DNA of 64,000 nucleotides, taken from assembly GCF_024266585.1 (NCBI RefSeq), contig NZ_CP100647.1, positions 124,001 through 188,000 of the forward strand, given 5' to 3'. Within the stretch, counting starts at the first letter, position 1; each line of letters begins with the position of its first letter. This stretch comes from Xanthomonas sacchari. Its GTDB lineage: Bacteria; Pseudomonadota; Gammaproteobacteria; Xanthomonadales; Xanthomonadaceae. The notes beneath the pieces are model-generated. The model made no database searches, was not told the origin of the DNA, and saw only the letters and a program-made list of their open reading frames with translations. The translations under genes were made by a program, and so were the position numbers. Positions 43,027 through 51,136 of this stretch are shown here, piece by piece.

Positions 43027-45698
43027 TGGCCCCGATGCCAGAACAAAATCCCCTCCCGTTCCCCGACGACGCCGCGGCTGCACGCGCGGCCGACGCGGCA
43101 CCTGCACCCGCCGACGCCTCTCCGGCCGACCCGGGCGCCTCCCCCTCTCCGACCGCCGTTTCCTCCACCCTGCCGGTGGCTCCGGCGACGGCGCGCCAGG
43201 CCAAAGGGCCGCTGTGGGCGCGCCTGCTCGGCCGCCTGGCCGATCCCTGGCTGGGCCTGAAAATCGAGCCGGCCGAGCCCGGCCAGTACGACGACGGCCG
43301 CCCGGTGGTGTACGTGCTGGAGGACTACGGCCTGTCCAACGCGCTGATCCTGGACAAGGCCTGCCGCGAATCCGGCCTGCCCTCGCCGCTGGTGCCGCTG
43401 CCCGGCGATCCGCTGGGCCGCAAGCGCGCCTACCTGGCGCTGTCCCGGCGCAGCAGCAACCATGCGCTGCTGCCGGAGCAGCGCGGCGCCAAGACCCACT
43501 CCGACTCGCTGGCCAAGCTGCTGCAGGCGCACCGCGTGCGCCCGGACCTGGACATCCACCTGGTGCCGGTGTCGATCTTCGTCGGCCGCGCCCCGGACAA
43601 GCAGAGCGGCTGGTTCGCGGTGCTGTTCTCGGAAAACTGGGCGCTGGTGGGCAGCTTCCGGCGCCTGCTCGGCGTGCTGCTCAACGGCCGCAGCACCATC
43701 GTGCGCTTCGCCCCGCCGGTGTCGATGCGGCAGACGGTGGAGGAAGGCCTGCCGCCCGAACGCACCGTGCGCAAGCTGCAGCGGGTGCTGCGCACCCACT
43801 TCCGGCGCATCCGCGAGGCGGTGATCGGCCCGGACCTGTCGACCCGGCGCCTGCTGGTGGACCAGGTGCTGGCCGCCGAACCGGTGCGCGAGGCGATCGC
43901 CGCGCAGGCCAAGCGCGACAACAGCAAGCCGGTGGACGCGTGGCGCAAGGCGCATGCCTACGCCTGGGAGATCGCCGCCGACTATTCCAGCCCGGTGGTG
44001 CGCTCGGCCAGCTTCCTGCTCACCCACGTCTGGAACCGCATCTACGCCGGCGTGCTGGTCCACCACCTGGACAAGCTCAAGGACGCCGCGCCCGGGCACG
44101 AAGTGATCTACGTGCCCAGCCACCGCAGCCACATGGACTACCTGCTGCTGTCCTACCTGCTGTACGAACGCGGCATCGTGCCGCCGCACATCGTGGCCGG
44201 CATCAACCTCAACCTGCCGGTGGTCGGTACCTTGCTGCGCAAGGGCGGCGCGTTCTTCATCCGCCGCTCGATCAAGGGCAATGCGCTGTACTCGGCGGTG
44301 CTCAGCGAGTACGTGGCGCAACTGGTGGCCGGCGGCTATTCGATCGAGTACTTCGTCGAAGGCGGGCGCTCGCGCACCGGCCGCCTGCTGCAGCCCAAGG
44401 GCGGCATGATCGCGATGACCCTGCGCGCGTTCCTGCGCCAGCCGCGCAAGCCGGTGCTGTTCCAGCCGATCTACGTCGGCTACGAGAAGCTGATGGAGGG
44501 CAACAGCTACCTCGACGAGCTCAGCGGCCGGCCCAAGGAGAAGGAATCGATCTGGGCGCTGCTGTGGGGCATCCCCAAAGTGCTCAAGCAGAACTACGGC
44601 CAGGTGGTGGTGAACTTCGGCGAGCCGATCGCGCTGAGCCAGGTGCTGGCGCGGCGCGCGCCGGAATGGGACGGCCGGCCGCTGGACGAGGACGAGAAGC
44701 CGGCCTGGCTGAGCGGCACCGTCGATGCGCTGGCGCAGCAGATCCAGGTCCATATCAACGCCGCCGCCGACGTCAATCCGGTCAACCTGCTGGCGCTGGC
44801 GCTGCTGTCCACGCCCAAGCACGCCATGGGCGAGGCCGACCTGATCGCGCAGATCGAACTGTGCAAGAAGCTGCTGGTGGAGCTGCCGTACTCGGACCGG
44901 GTCACGGTGACCCCGCACTCGCCCGAGCGCATCATCGCCCATGCCGAAGAGATCAACGTGCTCACCCGCACGCCGCATCCGCTGGGCGACGTGCTCAGCG
45001 TCAACGGCGACAACGCGGTACTGCTGAGCTACTTCCGCAACAACGTACTGCACCTGTTCACCGCCTCCTCGTGGGTGGCGTGCTGCTTCCAGAACAACCG
45101 CCGCATGAGCCGCGCCGGCCTGCTGCGGCTGGGCCGCACCGTGTACCCGTTCCTGCAGGCGGAACTGTTCCTGCCGTGGAGCGAGGACGAATTCGCCGAG
45201 CGCATCGAGCGCACCATCGACGTGTTCGTGCGCGAGGGCCTGCTGCTGCAGCTCAACGAGGACGACGGCAGCGTGCTGGCGCGCAACACCGGCCAGACCG
45301 ACGAGGTATTCCGCCTGCGCGCCATCGGTCACTCGCTGCAACAGGCCTTCGAGCGCTACTACATCGCCATCTCGGTGCTGGTGAAGAACGGCCCGGGCAA
45401 GCTCGGCGCCGGCGAACTGGAAAGCCTGTGCCAGCAGGCCGCACAACGCCTGAGCCTGCTGTACGCACCGGCCGCGCCGGAGTTCTTCGACAAGACCCTG
45501 TTCCGCGGCTTCATCCAGAAGCTGCGCGAACTGAAGCTGGTGTGGCCGGACGAGAACAGCAAGCTGGTGTTCGATGAGCGGCTGGATGCATGGGCGAAGG
45601 ATGCCAAGTTCATTCTTGGCCGCGAGTTGCGCCACACCATCGAACGGGTCAGCCCGGAAGCGGCCAAGGTTGAGGAACCGCCGGTACCGCAGGATTGA
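43026..45698 (+). CDS. plsB: Glycerol-3-phosphate 1-O-acyltransferase
   Basis: 890 aa. It catalyses the first acylation of sn-glycerol-3-phosphate to lysophosphatidate at the inner membrane. Acyltransferase blocks: HRSHMD at residues 366-371 (the HX4D catalytic pair), GGAFFIRRS, FVEGGRSRTGR near 443, and PIYVGYEKLMEG near 481. The N-terminal regulatory region has VVYVLEDYGLSNALILDKAC. Compared with the ~807-aa E. coli enzyme it has an extra Ala/Pro-rich N-terminal ~60 residues, low complexity and probably disordered; a second ATG three codons downstream is also possible. Translationally coupled to the preceding lipoprotein gene. Confidence 0.96.
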   Translation: MAPMPEQNPLPFPDDAAAARAADAAPAPADASPADPGASPSPTAVSSTLPVAPATARQAKGPLWARLLGRLADPWLGLKIEPAEPGQYDDGRPVVYVLEDYGLSNALILDKACRESGLPSPLVPLPGDPLGRKRAYLALSRRSSNHALLPEQRGAKTHSDSLAKLLQAHRVRPDLDIHLVPVSIFVGRAPDKQSGWFAVLFSENWALVGSFRRLLGVLLNGRSTIVRFAPPVSMRQTVEEGLPPERTVRKLQRVLRTHFRRIREAVIGPDLSTRRLLVDQVLAAEPVREAIAAQAKRDNSKPVDAWRKAHAYAWEIAADYSSPVVRSASFLLTHVWNRIYAGVLVHHLDKLKDAAPGHEVIYVPSHRSHMDYLLLSYLLYERGIVPPHIVAGINLNLPVVGTLLRKGGAFFIRRSIKGNALYSAVLSEYVAQLVAGGYSIEYFVEGGRSRTGRLLQPKGGMIAMTLRAFLRQPRKPVLFQPIYVGYEKLMEGNSYLDELSGRPKEKESIWALLWGIPKVLKQNYGQVVVNFGEPIALSQVLARRAPEWDGRPLDEDEKPAWLSGTVDALAQQIQVHINAAADVNPVNLLALALLSTPKHAMGEADLIAQIELCKKLLVELPYSDRVTVTPHSPERIIAHAEEINVLTRTPHPLGDVLSVNGDNAVLLSYFRNNVLHLFTASSWVACCFQNNRRMSRAGLLRLGRTVYPFLQAELFLPWSEDEFAERIERTIDVFVREGLLLQLNEDDGSVLARNTGQTDEVFRLRAIGHSLQQAFERYYIAISVLVKNGPGKLGAGELESLCQQAAQRLSLLYAPAAPEFFDKTLFRGFIQKLRELKLVWPDENSKLVFDERLDAWAKDAKFILGRELRHTIERVSPEAAKVEEPPVPQD

Positions 45699-45789
45699 GC
45701 CTGACGCCACCGCCGCGCGTGGCGCGATCGGAGGTCGGGTCCTGGCGCGTGGCGACGCGCCACAGACCCTAGGCGATTGGGGCACAGCG

Positions 45790-47331
45790 TCAGCGCAAAT
45801 CCACCGCCTTTGCGAGCGTGGCAGCAGGACACTTGCTGCCAGCGTCGCGCAGTCGTCCACCCTTCGCCGCCTCCATACCCGCGCTATGGGAGAACGCCCA
45901 GACGATGGCTGCGGCATCGTAGCGGTTGAAGCCCAATGCCTGAGCACGTTCGTCCAGACGCCGGCATAGTTGCCCAGCAAGTCCCGCTTCGGCCACGCCC
46001 GTGCCTTTGCTCAAGTCGTCGAATGCGTTCAGGACGCCGCTGTCGGTAATCAACGCCTGCCGCAGCGTGAGGTTCTCGGCGACCGGAAAGTTCAACACCT
46101 CGCTCGGGTTGAGATCCAGGAATGCCACCTTGGCCTGTTGCTTGTGGTCGCACCGACCGTTCCCTGACGGGGCACATGCGGCAACATCGCTGAAGATCGA
46201 AATGATCGGTGTCGCGGCATATATCTGCCAGGTCCCGATGGATCGGGTCAGCGCGGTAGTCACTTCGTTCTTGCCCATCGGGAAATCGGCGTTGATGGTC
46301 ACCAGCGGCCTGTCATCGGCCCAACTCGCCGGATCGAACTCGTTGCTGGACTTCTCCACCACCGCGTTGGAGAACAAGCCGGACAACGACTGCTCGACGA
46401 ACTGTGATGCTTGATTCAGGCGCGGGGCATTGAGCGAGGTCAGCAGAGCGGATGTCGGCGCCACCAGTTCACTGGCAGTTTGCAGGATCGCCAGCAACTT
46501 TCCGCTCACCTGGTCTTTCCCTTTGGCCGATGCGTTGATGTTGGCCTCGACGCGTACCACGCTGTTGTTGCCAATCCGGAAGTAAGGGGTCAGCAACAAT
46601 TTCCCGTTGAGTTCGGTCGTCCAAGATTCGCCGCGACTGAAGGTGCTCTCGTACGATGCCGAAGCCAACGTCGTGGTCGTAGTGATTGAGGGATTGCGCA
46701 GGTCGATCTTGACCGAAAGCACGCGCGCCAGTTCGCGTCCCGTCATCACGCGTTGCCAGGTCGGGCGGCTCTCTTGCGCATAGCAGCGGCGGACCTGGCA
46801 TTTTTCTCGACTGTCCTTGCGATCAAGGTCAGGCAGCGGCTCATGCGGCGGATGAATGCCGACGACATAGAAGCGAGTATAGGCACCGAGCCGCGTCGAT
46901 GCTGTCGTTGACGCCGCAGCCGGGGCGGCCATGGTGTCGATCCGCAACAACGGCAGCAGATTGACCGCAGGTCGTGGCTTATCTCCGGTCCGCCCTGACG
47001 TGGCACTTTGGGCTCCGACAGCAGCTGTCGACGAGGAAGCTCGGCTGTCGGAATTGTGCGTGGAAGCGGGCGTGGCCGGCGCACTCTCAGCAGGCGCCTC
47101 GACAAGCGGCAATGGGGGTAGGGCGGACTCCGCAGGCACCTCGACAACCGGCAAGGGAGGCGGGGCAGGCGTTGCTGGCGCCTCGGCAACCGGCGAGGGG
47201 TGGGATGGCGATGTGCCAGTCGGTCGAATCCCAGCACAGCCGGTGACAGCCGACACCAGCAACAGCCCCCCGAGAAGCTCGTGAAACTGACGCGTTCCAC
47301 AGCGATCGGCGACTTCCGAGTCCTTGCGCAT
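45790..47331 (-). CDS. Proline-rich lipoprotein of unknown function
   Basis: 513 aa from the ATG at 47331 with GGGAG 7 nt upstream. Lipoprotein signal HELLGGLLLVSAVTGC. A repeated Pro/Ala/Glu linker follows (residues ~40-95, with 'VE(V/A)PAES' units such as PVVEVPAESALPPLPLVEAP). The folded part has YTRFYVVGIHPPHEPLPDLD with two Cys (CQVRRCYAQ), a beta-rich segment (PSITTTTTLASASYESTFSR), a probable amphipathic helix pair, Cys pairs in CAPSGNGRCDHK, and a C-terminal helical part. I recognise no family. The linker suggests a surface or periplasmic protein anchored in the outer membrane. It is transcribed divergently from the LuxR-type regulator, which may control it. Confidence 0.75.
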   Translation of the reverse strand: MRKDSEVADRCGTRQFHELLGGLLLVSAVTGCAGIRPTGTSPSHPSPVAEAPATPAPPPLPVVEVPAESALPPLPLVEAPAESAPATPASTHNSDSRASSSTAAVGAQSATSGRTGDKPRPAVNLLPLLRIDTMAAPAAASTTASTRLGAYTRFYVVGIHPPHEPLPDLDRKDSREKCQVRRCYAQESRPTWQRVMTGRELARVLSVKIDLRNPSITTTTTLASASYESTFSRGESWTTELNGKLLLTPYFRIGNNSVVRVEANINASAKGKDQVSGKLLAILQTASELVAPTSALLTSLNAPRLNQASQFVEQSLSGLFSNAVVEKSSNEFDPASWADDRPLVTINADFPMGKNEVTTALTRSIGTWQIYAATPIISIFSDVAACAPSGNGRCDHKQQAKVAFLDLNPSEVLNFPVAENLTLRQALITDSGVLNAFDDLSKGTGVAEAGLAGQLCRRLDERAQALGFNRYDAAAIVWAFSHSAGMEAAKGGRLRDAGSKCPAATLAKAVDLR

Positions 47332-47568
47332 ATGCCTGCTCCCGATGAAAGCCCCTGATGGAAGGTCGGGATGTTCCGGCATCCAACCTCAACTCCGGCA
47401 TACCGCTGTCCCGGAACCCCCGCACCGATCCTGAAGTACGCCTCCCAGGAGAGCAGGCCCCATCCGGGGCTTGACAAGGCGCAAGTTGCAGATCTGGCGA
47501 ATCCGTTATGTACTGTCGGCGCATCTCCGCAGGGGCGCCGCCTGACGGCGCGGAGTGAGGACGCGACC

Positions 47569-48726
47569 ATGGACAGGCACGAACCGCTTTGGCGACTACT
47601 GGAGCCGTTGTACGACTCGCTCTACGACAGCGGGCAACTGGCCGAATTCAGCCAGCGGCTGGCCACTGCGACCGATAGCCATATCGCGGCGGTGATGACG
47701 CACGACGCGGGCGGAAACGGAGGTCGCCTGGATCTGCTGCTCGGCGCCGATCCCGATTTCGTACGACGCTACGAACAGGAGATCGCCAGCGAGAACGTGT
47801 GGATGCAACACGGCGATGCGGTGCTGCGTACCGGCGCCGTCTGCGACAGCGATACGGTCGTGCCGCGCGGCCTGCTCCGGCGGACGCGCTACTACCAGGA
47901 CTACCTGCGCCTGTCGGAGATCGAACAGTCGGTGGCGCTCTGCGCCTACCGCGACCGCGACACGGTCGTGGTGGCGACCATGAGCAGGTCGGGTCGCCTG
48001 CCACCCTACAGTGCGCAAGACATGGCGCTGTTTCGCCAGGTCGCGCCGCATTGGGTCAATGTCTACGCGTTGCACCGCCGACTGGCGGAGACGGAAGCGC
48101 GAGCGCAATCGCTGGATGCGATGCTGGACCGGTTGTCCAGCGCCGCCTTCCTGCTCGAGGCCGATGGCCGCGTCATCCATGGCAACGCGGCCGCGCACCG
48201 ACTGCAAGCAGAGGGTGCCTTGCAGTGCCGTGGCGGCGCGCTGGCATGCCGCGACCAGACCAACGGCCAGCAGCTGCGGACGCTGTTGCTGCGCTGTGCC
48301 AATCCCGCCTCCGCCGACGGCAGGCCTTGCCAGGGCCTGCTCAGACATGCGGACGGAACGGCCGCGCTGGCGCTGTCCGCGCATCGTCTGCCCAGCGCAC
48401 GGCAGCGCGCGCGCGTGCTGCTATTCGTCAGCGATCTGCAACCGGCCACCGACCTACGGTCGCGGCTTCGGCAGTTGTTCCAACTCACCCCTGCCGAAGC
48501 GACCTTGGCGCAGGCGCTGTATGTCTACGCGGATCTGAACGACGCCGCACAACGCTGCGGCATCACCGCCGCCACCGCGCGCACCCGCATGAAGGCGATC
48601 TATGCCAAGACCGGAGAAGCCGGACAGGTGGCGCTGATGCGTCTGTTGGCCGGACTGGCGCATGCGTTCGAGAAGGAGGGCGCGCGGACCATGCCAACCA
48701 TCGCCCACGAGAACCGGGGTAAATGA
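47569..48726 (+). CDS. LuxR-type helix-turn-helix transcriptional regulator
   Basis: 385 aa from the ATG at 47569 (GAGG 9-10 nt upstream). The N-terminal ~190 aa form a sensor-like domain (PLWRLLEPLYDSLYDSGQLA, then WMQHGDAVLRTGAVCDSDTV). A PAS-like middle follows (LDRLSSAAFLLEADGRVIHG, then NAAAHRL). The C-terminus is a LuxR-family HTH: LFQLTPAEATLAQALYVYAD, then AAQRCGITAATARTRMKAIY and AKTGEAGQVALMRLLAGL. The 'LTPAE...A..l.......a...gis..Tvr.h...i..Ktg' pattern is clear although several usual positions differ. The ligand is unknown. It faces the proline-rich lipoprotein gene across a 237-bp divergent promoter region. Confidence 0.85.
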   Translation: MDRHEPLWRLLEPLYDSLYDSGQLAEFSQRLATATDSHIAAVMTHDAGGNGGRLDLLLGADPDFVRRYEQEIASENVWMQHGDAVLRTGAVCDSDTVVPRGLLRRTRYYQDYLRLSEIEQSVALCAYRDRDTVVVATMSRSGRLPPYSAQDMALFRQVAPHWVNVYALHRRLAETEARAQSLDAMLDRLSSAAFLLEADGRVIHGNAAAHRLQAEGALQCRGGALACRDQTNGQQLRTLLLRCANPASADGRPCQGLLRHADGTAALALSAHRLPSARQRARVLLFVSDLQPATDLRSRLRQLFQLTPAEATLAQALYVYADLNDAAQRCGITAATARTRMKAIYAKTGEAGQVALMRLLAGLAHAFEKEGARTMPTIAHENRGK

Positions 48727-48761
48727 CTTCCGACCTGCGAGCATGCTCGTGACTTCCTGCG

Positions 48762-49177
48762 ATGCACGTAGCCCCCTTCCTCTCGCTGGCACTGCTCGCC
48801 GCCGCCCGTGGATCCGCGTGGGCCGACCAGGACGACTAGGGCGGGAAGCACGACCATCTGCCGCAGGTATCCTCGCGCCGGTGCGCTCCGAGCACGCCAT
48901 TCAACGTGCTGGCCGACGGCGGCGGCACGTGCTCTGGCAGATCGTGACGGGCCGCGCGGACGCCATCGGCGACCACGCCGACCGCAGGGACGCCGCCCTC
49001 GAGGCGCGGCTGGATGCGCTGCAGCCGGCATTGGCGTCTCGCGATCGCGGCCAGCCCTTGCGCCTGCTCGCCGCCACCCAGGACGGTGCACGCGGGCAGA
49101 GCACCGCCGCGCGCATCACCACCGAGCATGCCCCGCGCGGCAACGGGGTCGCGGTACCGTCGGTCCTGCAGCATTGA
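48762..49177 (+). pseudogene. Decayed gene for a small secreted protein
   Basis: An ATG at 48762 starts a signal peptide (MHVAPFLSLALLAAARGSAW, then ADQDD) that ends at TAG after 25 codons. Reading through the TAG continues to FNVLADGGG. A shift within GGCGGCGGCACG (~48920) then leads into another frame with strong GC3 codon bias (HVLWQIVTGRADAIGDHADR, then RDAALEARLDAL) to TGA at 49177. The nonsense codon and frameshift suggest a broken gene of ~135 codons. The protein is not recognised. Nothing else is seen between 48727 and 49249. Confidence 0.4.
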
Positions 49178-49249
49178 GTCCGACGCCGCAGCGCGTGTCG
49201 CGATACGAGGAGGTGGAATCCTGGCGCGCTACTCCCACCGCAGCGCGGC

Positions 49250-49828
49250 TCAGGCGTCGAACAGATCCCCGGTGCGCGGCCCTGCCTCCGCCGCATCGGG
49301 CGGATAGACCAGTTGCCCCTGCGCGTCGCTGCGCGCGGCCGGGTTGAGCATGGCCGGTTCCTGGCGGCCGACGTCGACCAGGTGCACCACCGGGTGGCCA
49401 TGGTGCAGCAGGTGGTCGCAGATGATCTGGCGGTGGCATTGCCGCCAGTACGCCTCGGCGCACATGACCGCGCACGCGCCGTCCTCGCCGAAGGCCTGCA
49501 ACGCGGTCAAGGCCTCGGCGAATTCGTTGCCCAGCGCGTAGTCGGCGTAGTGGTGGAAGCCGACGCTGCGCCAGTGGCCGTTGCGCTGCGGATCGACGCC
49601 CGGCTGCTTGCCGCGGCGCCCGCCCAGGGCGCGGAAATGCCGGTAGACGATGCCCGCGGCGGCCAGCGCCGGCGCCAGCGCGCTGCCGTCGAACTGCGGG
49701 AACCGCCGCGAGTAGGGAAAGGCGCGCACGTCGGCGAGGCGGGTGACGCCGGCGCCGCGCAGGATCTGCAGGAAGGTCTCCAGGCTGCGCGTGGAATGGC
49801 CGACGCTGAAGAAGGTCGCCGCGCTCAC
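49250..49828 (-). CDS. DUF488 family protein
   Basis: 192 aa from the GTG at 49828, which overlaps the stop of the upstream YdcH-like gene (GTGA). The start FFSVGHSTRSLETFLQILRG is the family signature ('.T.GHS.....F...L'). It is followed by VTRLADVRAFPYSRRFPQFD ('LvDvR..P.S'), YRHFRALGGRR ('Y.h...LGG') and AVMCAEAYWRQCHRQIICDH ('l.C.E....CHR..ia..l'), with His and Cys residues conserved in the family. Function is not established. The two overlapping genes form an operon. Confidence 0.88.
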   Translation of the reverse strand: MSAATFFSVGHSTRSLETFLQILRGAGVTRLADVRAFPYSRRFPQFDGSALAPALAAAGIVYRHFRALGGRRGKQPGVDPQRNGHWRSVGFHHYADYALGNEFAEALTALQAFGEDGACAVMCAEAYWRQCHRQIICDHLLHHGHPVVHLVDVGRQEPAMLNPAARSDAQGQLVYPPDAAEAGPRTGDLFDA

Positions 49829-50028
49829 GCCGGTTCGTCGGGGATCAGCAGATGCTCCAGGCGCATGATGCAGTCCTTCAGTTGCAGCTTGCGCTTCTTC
49901 AGCCGCTTGGCTTCCAGCTCGTCGTCCAGATTGGCCGGGATGCGCTGCAGCTGCTCGTCGAGCGCGCGATGCTCGCGACGCAGGGCGTCGATGCGCAGGG
50001 AGATCTCGGCGGGCGTCAGGGTGTCCAC
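49825..50028 (-). CDS. YdcH/DUF465 family small coiled-coil protein
   Basis: 67 aa from the GTG at 50028. The 94-residue extended frame upstream looks non-coding, and 67 aa matches the usual ~70 aa. The sequence reads PAEISLRIDALRREHRALDE, then ELEAKRLKKRKLQLKDCIMR, the typical 'L..eH..Ld..I.........e...LKk.KL.LKD.I' of this helical family. The function of the family is unknown. Its last codons overlap the start of the DUF488 gene. Confidence 0.85.
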   Translation of the reverse strand: MDTLTPAEISLRIDALRREHRALDEQLQRIPANLDDELEAKRLKKRKLQLKDCIMRLEHLLIPDEPA

Positions 50029-50192
50029 GAGGTTCGAGCATACACAGGCCACTGGTCCGCCGTCACCGTGCACCGCGCCGCTATGCCGGGCGCAGGCCAG
50101 CCGGCACAATGCGCGCGGGGGCCGCGGCGGAGGCGGCCCCCTCCCACCCTCGTGCCACCCGCGGCAGGATCGCCGCGCCGAAAGGAGTCAGC

Positions 50193-50771
50193 ATGCGTTC
50201 GTTCCGTTCCCCGTTCGTTCTCGCCCTCGCCCTGGCAGCGGCCCTGCCGCACCTGGCCGCTGCGGCCGATCCCAAGTTCTCCGGCTTCCTGTGCTGCAAC
50301 ATGCGCAGCGACGGCAGCTGGATCAGCGACAGCAACTACGCCGAAGACGGCAAGCGGGTGATCCCGGCCGGCACGCCGGTGCAGGTGACCGGCTACGGCC
50401 GCTACCGGGTCAATGTGCTGATCGACGGCAAGAAGCAGTCGATCGGCAACGACTACAGCCGCGACCTCGGCAACGAGGCCTTCGCCCAGCGCTACGTGGT
50501 CGCGCAGGATCCCAAGACGAAACTGGCGGCCTACCCGCCGAAGATCCGCGAGGCGATCGCCGCCGGCCGCGTGACCAAGGGCATGACCCGCGAGCAGGTG
50601 CTGATGGCGCTGGGCTATCCGATCAGCAGCGAGAATCCGAACCTGGACGCGCCGCTGTGGCGCTACTGGCTCGGCAGCTTCAGCGAGTTCCAGGTGTCCT
50701 TCGACGGCACCGGCAAGGTCGACAAGGTCACCGCCGATCCGCAGACCCAGAACCTGGTCTGGCAGCCGTAA
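50193..50771 (+). CDS. Periplasmic protein with BamE/SmpA-like C-terminal domain
   Basis: 192 aa from the ATG at 50193 with AAAGGAG upstream. Signal peptide (RSFRSPFVLALALAAALPHL, then AAA). The N-terminal part contains a CC pair (SGFLCCNMRSDGSWISDSNY) and GKRVIPAGTPVQVTGYGRYR, an SH3-like segment. The C-terminal part (VTKGMTREQVLMALGYPISS, then WRYWLGSFSEFQVSFDGTGK) resembles the BamE fold ('i..Gmt...V...lG.P'). It is probably an envelope protein. It is divergently placed from the YdcH-like gene. Confidence 0.75.
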   Translation: MRSFRSPFVLALALAAALPHLAAAADPKFSGFLCCNMRSDGSWISDSNYAEDGKRVIPAGTPVQVTGYGRYRVNVLIDGKKQSIGNDYSRDLGNEAFAQRYVVAQDPKTKLAAYPPKIREAIAAGRVTKGMTREQVLMALGYPISSENPNLDAPLWRYWLGSFSEFQVSFDGTGKVDKVTADPQTQNLVWQP

Positions 50772-51136
50772 CCCTGGCGCGCAACCACGCGCCATCGCGC
50801 CGCGCTCCCAACCCGGCGGCGCGCACCTCGTGCCATGGTCGCGGCCTGCCGCGACCCTGGCACAACCGAGGCCACGGCGCCGGCAGGACGCGCGCTGCTG
50901 CGCTCAGCGGCTCAGCACCTGCGGAGAATCAGCCCGCATCGGCGCCTGCTGCGAGAGGCCTGCATGGCCTCGTCTTGCACGCGCACTTGGCCCACGCTCG
51001 GCGCTGCACCACGACGGAACAGCAGCTGGCCGGGGCCCGACGGACACCGGCGGTTGCCATGAAACATCGTCGCGACCATGGGCCGCGTTCCTGCGAACGC
51101 ACGCTGCGACCAGCAGCGCGCACCGGCTCGGCGTCC
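50772..51136. other. Intergenic stretch with no recognised feature
   Basis: 365 bp of GC-rich sequence between the BamE-like gene and the end of the first chemotaxis receptor gene (minus strand). Several short open frames exist on both strands, but none has a ribosome-binding site, signal peptide or family motif. No clear terminator was found. Confidence 0.5.

Noticed and set aside
45699-45789. Short similarity between sequence after plsB (45699-45750) and after the decayed gene (49178-49230)
   Set aside because: Both start like GAG-CC(T/G)-GACGCC and include TCCTGGCGCG, but the match is short and gapped; may be chance or an old repeat.
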